From Bacteroidales bacterium (GTDB taxonomy: Bacteria > Bacteroidota > Bacteroidia > Bacteroidales > Muribaculaceae), in the NCBI GenBank assembly GCA_022768005.1, contig JALEMF010000068.1:1-41572 (forward strand): DNA of 41,572 nucleotides, given 5' to 3'. Of this stretch, positions 28,271 through 34,325 are shown piece by piece. The translations under genes and the position numbers were made by a program. Position 1 is the first letter of the stretch, and each line of letters starts with the position of its first letter. The notes below the pieces were generated by a model. That model did no database searches. It had not been told where the DNA came from and was given only the letters and a program-made list of their open reading frames with translations.

Positions 28271-28302
28271 AGAAGTATAATAAATCGATAACTTTTCACT
28301 TG

Positions 28303-28310
28303 CAAAAATA
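28303..28310 (-). promoter_or_regulatory. -7 element for the FMN-binding protein gene
   Basis: TATTTTTG on the minus strand matches TAnnTTTG, 33 bp upstream of the ATG at 28270. A TTTG lies upstream at 15 bp rather than the usual 19-21 bp. Confidence 0.5.
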
Positions 28311-28410
28311 GCAAAAAATAAATTTCAAATACTACAATGTCTAATTTCTATTATTAAAATTAATGTTAAAATGTATAAGTTTAAGCAAGTTACAATTAAT
28401 AAACAATAAA

Positions 28411-28430
28411 CCAATTCTCACGTTTGATGA
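28411..28430 (+). repeat. Single site related to the 38.1-kb tandem array
   Basis: CCAATTCTCACGTTTGATGA here matches 38125-38144 (CCAATTCTCACGTTTTGATA) except for one base of length and one substitution. The similarity goes on for about 25 bp downstream, including a GCAAAGG block in both. Confidence 0.6.
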
Positions 28431-28500
28431 TATCATCACATGCAAAGGCAATCATTTACAGTTATTTCACACAAGTTTTTCCAATATTTTTCTTCATTAG

Positions 28501-28787
28501 TCCGGCTTTTTCAGTTAAAATATATAATAGAGTGAGTAAAAAGACAACGTTATTAAGGAAAGTCGGAGATACTTTCAGCCGTAAGTAACTCAGGGTAAGC
28601 ACATAGTGCGCCACCCTGAGATAGTAAACATAGGTAAATTCGCACCTCGGGGAGGTGCGGTCTGTGAAAGTTCCGGATGAAGTCCACCCGCTAAAAGCCT
28701 CGCCGAGGCTCCCTGATGATGTAACTTTTACTTGCTTTCATTTATAAATACACATCAATTTCTTCCACTTTAAATGAAAGAGCCGTG
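28501..28787 (+). mobile_element. MITE-like element, copy A (longest copy)
   Basis: The element is about 287 bp and non-coding. Its left end CCGGCTTTTTCAGTTAAAA (28502-28520) is an imperfect inverted copy of its right end, whose inward reading is CACGGCTCTTTCATTTAAA (28787-28769). Inside are hairpin H1 (28589-28620), a perfect hairpin CGCACCTC-GGG-GAGGTGCG (28641-28659) and AGCCTC-GCC-GAGGCT (28696-28710). The right 152 bp are about 97% identical to copy C in inverted orientation; the left 150 bp align with copy B. I find no target duplication, so it is older or was rearranged. Confidence 0.75.
28589..28620 (+). repeat. Conserved-core hairpin H1
   Basis: Arms CTCAGGGT and ACCCTGAG (8 bp, perfect) enclose the 16-nt core AAGCACATAGTGCGCC, itself a small GCAC/GTGC hairpin. 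The same core recurs at 30349-30380 and 38329-38360, the latter with quite different outer arms that still pair. Confidence 0.75.
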
Positions 28788-28824
28788 AATAAAACACGAA
28801 CTAAATTTCAGCGAAAAGAGCTTG

Positions 28825-28882
28825 ATTATTTGTCGGATTTTAGCATTTTTAGCCAAATTATTTGTCGGATTTTAGCATTTTA
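28825..28882 (+). promoter_or_regulatory. Two tandem direct repeats, 32-bp period, at the ATPase promoter
   Basis: ATTATTTGTCGGATTTTAGC with a following ATTTT occurs at 28825 and again at 28857, identical over 25 nt. The second copy supplies the TTTG (28861-28864) placed 20 bp before the -7 box. Three helical turns between copies put them on one DNA face, as for an operator. Confidence 0.75.
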
Positions 28883-28892
28883 ATTACCTTTG
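28861..28892 (+). promoter_or_regulatory. Promoter of the DUF4143 ATPase gene
   Basis: TTTG at 28861-28864 and TACCTTTG at 28885-28892 are spaced by 20 bp, a good Bacteroidales promoter. The ATG follows 27 bp later. The -33 box lies within the second tandem repeat, so a protein bound to the repeats should block or alter initiation. Confidence 0.75.
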
Positions 28893-28919
28893 TAACTGTA
28901 TAACAAGCAATTACACAAT

Positions 28920-30290
28920 ATGGATAGATATATAAGCAGAAATATAGATAAGGAGTTACTCGCATGGAAGGAAGATCCTATGCGAAAACCGCTATTGTTA
29001 CGAGGAGCAAGACAGGTAGGAAAATCATCTGCCATCAGGCATTTCGGAAAAAAATTCAAGAATTTTGCCGAAATAAACTTTGAGCGCCATAAGGCTGCCA
29101 AGATTTTTTTTCAAGGTGATATTGACGCACACTTGATAGCTCAAAAAATAGGAAATTACATCAATGTACCTATTGAAGCCGGCGATACACTGCTATTTTT
29201 TGATGAAATACAAGAATGTCCTGAAGCTATTATGGCATTGCGTTTTTTCAAAGAAGACTATCCGGAGTTACATGTAGTTGCCGCAGGTTCACTATTGGAA
29301 TTTACACTCCAAGAGCTACCTACATTTGGTGTTGGCAGAATTCACAGTCTTTTTATGTATCCTATGACATTCGATGAGTTTCTTGGTGCCAACAACGAAG
29401 CAGGACTTATCAGTATGAGAAACAATGCTGACTATGCACACCCATTAGACATTGCTTTTCATAAAAAACTGATAGAGTACTTCCGAATATACTTATTGGT
29501 AGGCGGTATGCCCGAGGCTGTGTTTGCATGGACTATGACTAAAGATTTCAATCGATGCAGAAGCATACAAGAAGATATTATCCTCACATACGAAGATGAC
29601 TTCACCAAGTACAAGAAAAGAGTGAATCCGGATTTACTCAGAACTACTATGCGCGGCATTTGCCATATACCGGGTGAAAAGCTGTCATTCAAAAAAATTT
29701 CCGATGACTACAGAAGTTCTCAAATCAGAGATGCAATAACACTGCTTACACTTGCCGGAATCATAACTCCGGTCATCGCTACATCCGGCAACGGCATACC
29801 ACTTGATGCCGAGGCCAATGAGAAAAGCACTAAAATTCTGTTCCTTGACTCAGGATTACTTCTGTCTGTGCTAAAATTGGAAGGAAACTTATCTCAACAG
29901 TTAATAGAACTCATTATGACAGGTAGTCCTCAAGAACTTGTCAACAAGGGGGGATTGACTGAAATGGTGGCGGGATTGGAACTCATGCGCAACAAGTCTT
30001 GTATCCAACGCCAAAAGATGTTTTTTTGGGAGAAAACAGGCAATAGCGTTGCAGAAATAGACTACCTGGAGATTCACAATCTTAAGATAACCCCAATAGA
30101 AGTCAAGTCAAGTACGCAAGGAGGTATGAAGAGTCTATGGATGTTTATGAGGGAGAAGCATCTGACGAACGCATTACGGTGCTCGTTGGAGAACTTCGGT
30201 GAGTTCGATTATCAGGACAAGGAAGATAACAATGCTATAAGACACGTCAACGTACATCCTCTTTATGCTTTGTCGCAAATAAATATATAA
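28920..30290 (+). CDS. AAA family ATPase with DUF4143 C-terminal domain
   Basis: The 456-residue protein has an N-terminal AAA ATPase domain with Walker A GARQVGKSS (about residue 30), Walker B LLFFDEIQ (about 92) and a sensor stretch AAGSLLEF (about 121), then the DUF4143 region. Its tail has AEIDYLEIH and PIEVKSS, an (E/D)xK arrangement like the restriction-endonuclease-like fold. These ATPases are abundant in Bacteroidales, often in many copies; their job is unknown. This one is intact, has its own promoter over two tandem repeats, and is bracketed by inverted repeat elements A and B. A deleted relative lies at 32488-32654. Confidence 0.9.
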   Translation: MDRYISRNIDKELLAWKEDPMRKPLLLRGARQVGKSSAIRHFGKKFKNFAEINFERHKAAKIFFQGDIDAHLIAQKIGNYINVPIEAGDTLLFFDEIQECPEAIMALRFFKEDYPELHVVAAGSLLEFTLQELPTFGVGRIHSLFMYPMTFDEFLGANNEAGLISMRNNADYAHPLDIAFHKKLIEYFRIYLLVGGMPEAVFAWTMTKDFNRCRSIQEDIILTYEDDFTKYKKRVNPDLLRTTMRGICHIPGEKLSFKKISDDYRSSQIRDAITLLTLAGIITPVIATSGNGIPLDAEANEKSTKILFLDSGLLLSVLKLEGNLSQQLIELIMTGSPQELVNKGGLTEMVAGLELMRNKSCIQRQKMFFWEKTGNSVAEIDYLEIHNLKITPIEVKSSTQGGMKSLWMFMREKHLTNALRCSLENFGEFDYQDKEDNNAIRHVNVHPLYALSQINI

Positions 30291-30310
30291 TCAGATTAAC
30301 AAATTACAAA

Positions 30311-30463
30311 TAGTATCTCCGACGTGCGAATCCACTATATATGACTATCTCAGGGTGGCGCACTGCGTGATTACCCTGAGTTACTTACGGCTGAAAGCAC
30401 CGACTTTCCTTGTAGATGTTATCTTTTCAACCATTCTACTATATATTCAAATGAAAGAACCGT
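30311..30463 (-). mobile_element. MITE-like element, copy B (half copy)
   Basis: On the minus strand this aligns with the left 150 bp of copy A: terminal CGGTTCTTTCATTTGAA (30463-30447), the shared AAGGAAAGTCGG and CTTTCAGCCGTAAGTAACTC blocks, hairpin H2, then a stop in similarity near the TTCGCAC block. The inner half and second terminus are missing. It begins about 20 bp after the ATPase stop codon and may also act as its terminator. Confidence 0.7.
30349..30380 (-). repeat. Conserved-core hairpin H2
   Basis: On the minus strand: arms CTCAGGGT and ACCCTGAG around AATCACGCAGTGCGCC. It is the inverted counterpart of H1, with three core differences. Confidence 0.75.
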
Positions 30464-30514
30464 ATCTTTCTCTATTTAACTTCCTGCAGACTGCTTTTAT
30501 TATAGATTTTTTTG

Positions 30515-30522
30515 TAACTTTG
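30515..30522 (+). promoter_or_regulatory. -7 element of the trpS promoter
   Basis: TAACTTTG matches TAnnTTTG, 27 bp before the trpS ATG. The -33 zone is T-rich (GCTTTT near 30493) but has no clean TTTG. Confidence 0.6.
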
Positions 30523-30548
30523 CGGAAATAATAAACACTTGAACATAA

Positions 30549-31634
30549 ATGGAAAAGATTATACTTACCGGTGACCGCCCTACCGGCAAACTTCACTTAG
30601 GACACTACGTTGGTTCACTCCGCCGCCGTGTGGAACTTCAAAACTCGGGAGAATTTGACAAAATTTTCGTTATGATTGCTGATGCTCAGGCTCTTACTGA
30701 CAATGCTGACAATCCTGAGAAAATCCGTCAAAACATTATTGAAGTGGCTCTCGACTACTTGTCTGTGGGCATTGACCCTGCCAAGACTACTATCTTCATT
30801 CAGTCTGCCGTTCCTGAACTTACCGAACTTACGTTCTACTACATGAACCTCGTGACGGTGTCCCGAGTGCAAAGAAATCCAACCGTCAAGACGGAAATCA
30901 AGATGCGAAACTTTGAGCAAAGTATCCCTATGGGATTCTTTAATTACCCTGTAAGCCAAGCATCTGATATTACAGCTTTTAAGGCTACTACCGTGCCTGT
31001 AGGCGAGGACCAGGCTCCGATGATTGAACTTACGCGTGAAATTGTGGCAAGATTTAACAATGTTTATGGCAAAGTACTTGTAGAGCCGGAAATTCTTTTG
31101 CCTGGAAATGCTGCCTGCCTCCGTCTTCCGGGTACTGACGGTAAAGCCAAGATGAGTAAATCGCTTGGCAACTGCATCTACCTCTCTGACACTGCTAAGG
31201 AAGTGGCTAAGAAGGTAAAAGGAATGTACACGGACCCGCTGCACCTTAACATCTGTGACCCGGGTCACCTTGAAGGTAACTGTCCGTTTATCTATCTTGA
31301 TGCATTTTCTCGTCCGGAGCATTTTGCTAAATATGCTCCGGAATATGCTTCACTCCAAGAACTTAAGGATCACTACGTGCGTGGAGGACTTGGTGACGGC
31401 ACTGTCAAAAAACTCCTCATCAATATTCTTGAAGAAGAATTACAGCCTATCAGAGAACGTCGTCAGCAGTACGAACAAGATATTCCTGCCGTTTACGAAA
31501 TTCTGAAGAAAGGTACTGAGGTGGCTCGCGAGGCTGCTGCCGCTACACTTGACGAGGTAAGAAAGGCTATGAAGATAAACTATTTCGATGACGCTGCACT
31601 TATCTCTTCACAAGTAGAAAAATTCAAAAAATAA
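30549..31634 (+). CDS. trpS: Tryptophanyl-tRNA synthetase
   Basis: Charges tRNA-Trp. The 361-residue class I synthetase has the HIGH equivalent in [12 protein letters not shown] (about residues 13-24), the tryptophan-side stretch [17 protein letters not shown] (about 82) and the KMSKS motif in [10 protein letters not shown] (about 200). It has its own promoter and is followed by trmD after 19 bp, so the two are probably one transcript. It is complete and ordinary, though it lies between copies of a mobile repeat. Confidence 0.96.
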   Translation: MEKIILTGDRPTGKLHLGHYVGSLRRRVELQNSGEFDKIFVMIADAQALTDNADNPEKIRQNIIEVALDYLSVGIDPAKTTIFIQSAVPELTELTFYYMNLVTVSRVQRNPTVKTEIKMRNFEQSIPMGFFNYPVSQASDITAFKATTVPVGEDQAPMIELTREIVARFNNVYGKVLVEPEILLPGNAACLRLPGTDGKAKMSKSLGNCIYLSDTAKEVAKKVKGMYTDPLHLNICDPGHLEGNCPFIYLDAFSRPEHFAKYAPEYASLQELKDHYVRGGLGDGTVKKLLINILEEELQPIRERRQQYEQDIPAVYEILKKGTEVAREAAAATLDEVRKAMKINYFDDAALISSQVEKFKK

Positions 31635-31653
31635 AAAACACTGCATCAGTTAT

Positions 31654-32331
31654 ATGCGTATAGACATTCTCACAGTACTGCCGGAAATATTTGAATCTCC
31701 GCTCGGTTGCTCTATCCTAAAGCGCGCTGCTGACAAGGGACTCGTGGAATATGCTATCCATAATATCAGAGACTACACCACGGACCGCCACCACAAGGTT
31801 GACGACTACCCTTTCGGCGGTGAAGCCGGTATGGTGATGAAAATAGAGCCTGTGGATAGGTGTATTTCAGCCCTTAAGGAGCAAAGACACTACGATGACG
31901 TTATCTTCACTACTCCCGATGGTGAGATTCTAAACCAGTCAGTGGCAAACACATTGTCGCTTGATGAAAATATTATTATCCTCTGCGGTCACTACAAGGG
32001 TGTGGATTACAGAATACGCGAGCATCTGGTGACTCGTGAAATTTCTATCGGCGACTATGTTCTGACAGGGGGCGAAATGCCTGCTATCATTATTGCTGAT
32101 GCTATTGTAAGGCTTATACCCGGTGCGATAGGTGATGAACAGTCTGCGCTAAGCGACTCTTTCCAGGACAATCTCCTCGCACCGCCCGTATATACTCGTC
32201 CTGCGGATTACAAGGGGTGGAAAGTGCCGGACATATTGCTTTCCGGACATGAGGCTAAAATCGACCAATGGAAACATGAGCAATCCGTAGAACGTACTCG
32301 TCGTCTCCGTCCGGGACTTCTTGATGAATAA
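31654..32331 (+). CDS. trmD: tRNA (guanine37-N1)-methyltransferase
   Basis: Methylates G37 next to the anticodon of tRNAs that read codons starting with C or G-rich boxes, using S-adenosylmethionine, and prevents frameshifting. The 225-residue SPOUT protein starts [17 protein letters not shown], has [14 protein letters not shown] (about residue 50), the SAM-binding knot [14 protein letters not shown] and [14 protein letters not shown] (about 110-150), and the C-terminal tRNA-binding region ending [10 protein letters not shown]. It lies 19 bp after trpS. Confidence 0.96.
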   Translation: MRIDILTVLPEIFESPLGCSILKRAADKGLVEYAIHNIRDYTTDRHHKVDDYPFGGEAGMVMKIEPVDRCISALKEQRHYDDVIFTTPDGEILNQSVANTLSLDENIIILCGHYKGVDYRIREHLVTREISIGDYVLTGGEMPAIIIADAIVRLIPGAIGDEQSALSDSFQDNLLAPPVYTRPADYKGWKVPDILLSGHEAKIDQWKHEQSVERTRRLRPGLLDE

Positions 32332-32483
32332 TACGGTTCTATATACTGTACGTCTATAAGAATATCAACAGCATAGCCGTGACTGTCCCTAATGGTAAGA
32401 CGGTTGACGATGCCATTAAGCACTTCAAGAACATTAAGGGAGTCCTGTCCGTGACGGAAGATAAAGTGACGCAGTTAGACTGA
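32328..32483 (+). pseudogene. 3' fragment of an unrecognised small gene
   Basis: An open frame after trmD, in a different phase, reads YVYKNINSIAVTVPNG followed by KTVDDAIKHFKNIKGVLSV and a short tail ending TQLD at a TGA (32481-32483). It has no ATG, GTG or TTG in a sensible place before the conserved-looking part. The composition is protein-like and soluble, with a beta then helix pattern like some small antitoxins. I do not recognise the family. It looks like the end of a gene whose start was lost. Confidence 0.45.
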
Positions 32484-32487
32484 CGGA

Positions 32488-32654
32488 TTACAGAGCAAGG
32501 CAGGCATATAGCGGGATATTAGTAATCCTGTCCTGCACCTTGTAAGGGAGCATAGAGAAACGCACGGCTTGTAATTCCGGATTCTTGGCGAGAAAAGTTT
32601 TGAGCGATTTTGCCTTAACATTTTCTTCAGCTTTGACTTCAATAGGAATAACAC
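32488..32654 (-). pseudogene. C-terminal remnant of a DUF4143 AAA ATPase
   Basis: The minus strand encodes about 54 residues, VIPIEVKAEENVKAKSLKTF then LAKNPELQAVRFSMLPYK and a short tail, which match the end of DUF4143 ATPases: the PIEVK motif is the same as PIEVKSS near residue 391 of the intact gene at 28920. The ATPase and most of DUF4143 are gone. The break lies inside the second tandem repeat upstream, so an internal deletion of roughly 1.2 kb joined promoter-side repeats to the 3' end. Without a start codon it is not expected to be expressed. Confidence 0.75.
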
Positions 32655-32702
32655 TTTTTCTAACGAATAACCAAGTAAACTTCACACTTTTCCTAACGAA
32701 TA
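32651..32702 (-). promoter_or_regulatory. Two tandem direct repeats, 33-bp period, upstream of the ATPase remnant
   Basis: On the + strand ACACTTTTTCTAACGAATA (32651-32669) and ACACTTTTCCTAACGAATA (32684-32702) differ at one base of 19 and are offset by exactly 33 bp. The position relative to the element and to the ATPase matches that of the 32-bp-period repeats at 28825, but the sequence is different. Confidence 0.65.
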
Positions 32703-32705
32703 GTC

Positions 32706-32714
32706 GGTTATAGT
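32706..32714. repeat. Target-site duplication, left copy
   Basis: GGTTATAGT directly abuts the CACGGCTC terminus of element C at 32715. The identical 9 bp follow the other terminus at 32893-32901. Confidence 0.85.
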
Positions 32715-32892
32715 CACGGCTCTTTCATTTAAAGAGGAAGAAATTGATGAGTATTTATAAATGAAAGCAAGTAAAAGTTACATCATCAGGGAGCCTCGGC
32801 GAGGCTTTTAGCGAGCGGACTTCATCCGGAACTTTCACAGACCGCACCTCCCCGAGGTGCGAATTCGTGGTGTGATAAATGAAAGAGTCGTG
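32715..32892 (-). mobile_element. MITE-like element, copy C (178 bp, intact ends, 9-bp target duplication)
   Basis: Both ends are present: CACGGCTCTTTCATTTA (32715-32731) and, reading inward from the other side, CACGACTCTTTCATTTA (32892-32876), 16 of 17 identical. The element codes for no protein. It lacks the H-hairpin part present in copies A and B, but shares 152 bp at about 97% with copy A, including both short perfect hairpins (GCACCTC and GCCTC types). Direct repeats of 9 bp flank it exactly, so it moved as a unit. Confidence 0.85.
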
Positions 32893-32901
32893 GGTTATAG
32901 T
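32893..32901. repeat. Target-site duplication, right copy
   Basis: GGTTATAGT, identical to 32706-32714 and directly abutting the element end at 32892. Confidence 0.85.
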
Positions 32902-32936
32902 ATAGATTTTTAGCCCTTTTGCCTTTTCGGGCTTAG

Positions 32937-34232
32937 TCATCTGTCACCTGACTTGTACAATAGCCGGAGTACTATGCCTCGCACTGCAAGGTAGGCTATG
33001 AAGGCGAGCCAGAGAGCGGTGTTTGCCCATTTCGGGAAAGCAAAGTACCATATTATGAAAAACACTACCATTGCGGTGAACATTGACAGGAGCATTGAGC
33101 GGGTACGGGTCATTCCGATATATATTCCGTCCCAGATGAAGGCTGAAATGCCCGCAATAGGTACTAAAGCCACCCATACGACGTATTCTGCGGCTTGTGC
33201 TTTTACTGCAGCATTGTCGCATAAGAGCGACACGAAAGTACTGCCGAAGATAAGGTAAACCGCCGTGAAAAGAATTGCTATGCCGAAGCCCCACTTGAAG
33301 AGGTTTCGCACCGTTTGTGTCATACTTGCATCGTCTTTTGCACCGCAGTACTTGCCTGCGAGTGCTTCACCGGCGTAAGCAAATCCGTCGGCGAAATAAG
33401 AGAAGATTATGAAGAATTGCATCAGTATGGCATTAACGGACAGCATTATGTCACCTTGTGCGGCACCGGTTCTTGTAAACCATAATGTAACCGCTATGAG
33501 GCAGAGGGTGCGCAGAAAAATGTCGGTATTGATGCTGAAAAAGCGTTTTAGTTCAGACAGGTCAAAGATGCTGAAGAGGAGGCTTTTGCTTATCTGCAGT
33601 TTGTCTGTCAACACAAAGTACAGTCCAAAGAAAAGTCCGAACCACTGTGCTATGAGTGTACCGAATGCTATCCCTGCCATTGCGAAATGAAAATAATACA
33701 CGAGGGTAAGACTTAGAGCGATGTTTATCAAGTTCACGGCTACGGATATATACATCGGCCTGCGGGAGTTTTGACGACCTATGAACCAACCGGAGAGCGC
33801 ATACGTTCCGAGCATGGCAGGCGCACCGTAGATGCAGATTTGCGTGTAAGTATTTACGAGTGCTTCCACTTCACCTTTTGCCTCCATAAATTGTACCATA
33901 AAGTGTATCAGCGGTCGTTGCAGCAGTATCATTGCAAGCCCTATGGTGAAAGCCACGAGGAGCGAACGGAGAAGAATTACAGTCTGCTTGTCCGTATTTT
34001 TTGCACCGAATGCTTGTGCCGTCATTCCGCTTGTACCCATACGCAGAAAGGCAAAACCCCAATAGAGCATATTGAACAGCGATGCGCCTATTGCTATTGC
34101 GGCAATGTACTTTTCGCTGCCCAAGTGTCCCGCTATCGCAGTGTCCGCCATAGACATAAGCGGTGCTGTGATGTTTGCCACTATTGAAGGGAGCGATATT
34201 GCTAATATTTCACGATTGTTTTTTGAAAGCAT
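32937..34232 (-). CDS. MATE family multidrug/solute exporter (DinF-like)
   Basis: The 431-residue inner-membrane protein has about 12 helices and begins with the MATE pattern EILAISLPSIVANITAPLMS followed by MADTAIAGHLG (about residues 24-34), with the duplicated-half feature around MLSVNAILMQFFIIFSYFAD. MATE proteins export drugs or metabolites with a sodium or proton gradient. The DinF/NorM subclass assignment is tentative. I chose the ATG at 34232 (MLSKNNREILAIS); upstream in-frame codons encode a leader unlike the family. It follows the OPT transporter gene by 93 bp. Confidence 0.88.
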   Translation of the reverse strand: MLSKNNREILAISLPSIVANITAPLMSMADTAIAGHLGSEKYIAAIAIGASLFNMLYWGFAFLRMGTSGMTAQAFGAKNTDKQTVILLRSLLVAFTIGLAMILLQRPLIHFMVQFMEAKGEVEALVNTYTQICIYGAPAMLGTYALSGWFIGRQNSRRPMYISVAVNLINIALSLTLVYYFHFAMAGIAFGTLIAQWFGLFFGLYFVLTDKLQISKSLLFSIFDLSELKRFFSINTDIFLRTLCLIAVTLWFTRTGAAQGDIMLSVNAILMQFFIIFSYFADGFAYAGEALAGKYCGAKDDASMTQTVRNLFKWGFGIAILFTAVYLIFGSTFVSLLCDNAAVKAQAAEYVVWVALVPIAGISAFIWDGIYIGMTRTRSMLLSMFTAMVVFFIIWYFAFPKWANTALWLAFIAYLAVRGIVLRLLYKSGDR

Positions 34233-34325
34233 TAAAAGCATTAAAAATAAGGCGACTGTGCGGAGCATCACTGCTACACACAGCCTGAAAATTAAATTAT
34301 CTTATTATGACTTTATTTATGTTGC

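Larger units (their letters stand above)
28271..28919. other. 649-bp repeat-rich intergenic region before the DUF4143 ATPase
   Basis: It holds the promoter of the FMN-binding protein gene (28303-28310), one copy of the TCACGTTT-type site (28411-28430), full-length repeat element A (28501-28787), two tandem sites of 32-bp period (28825-28882) and the ATPase promoter (28885-28892). I see no protein gene in it. Confidence 0.75.
32332..32936. other. 605-bp gene-remnant and repeat region between trmD and the MATE gene
   Basis: It holds a small-gene fragment (32328-32483), the deleted tail of a DUF4143 ATPase gene (32488-32654), two tandem repeats with 33-bp period (32651-32702), and the intact repeat element C with its target duplication (32706-32901). 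No intact gene is present. Confidence 0.75.

Noticed and set aside
28825-28882. CRISPR remnant
   Set aside because: Two copies only, with a 7-nt gap, overlapping a promoter; an operator-type repeat explains it better.
30615-31322. 235-codon open frame opposite trpS
   Set aside because: Antisense shadow of trpS with no recognisable domain or promoter.
32652-32685. GTG-started small gene containing the DUF4143 tail
   Set aside because: The leading codons are tandem repeat sequence; only the part after 32654 resembles a protein family.
28501-32901. Insertion sequence with transposase
   Set aside because: No transposase-like open frame in the elements; they are too short and non-coding.
32911-32935. 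Terminator after the MATE gene
   Set aside because: A 5-bp AGCCC/GGGCT stem with a 12-nt loop and no T-run on the relevant strand is too weak.
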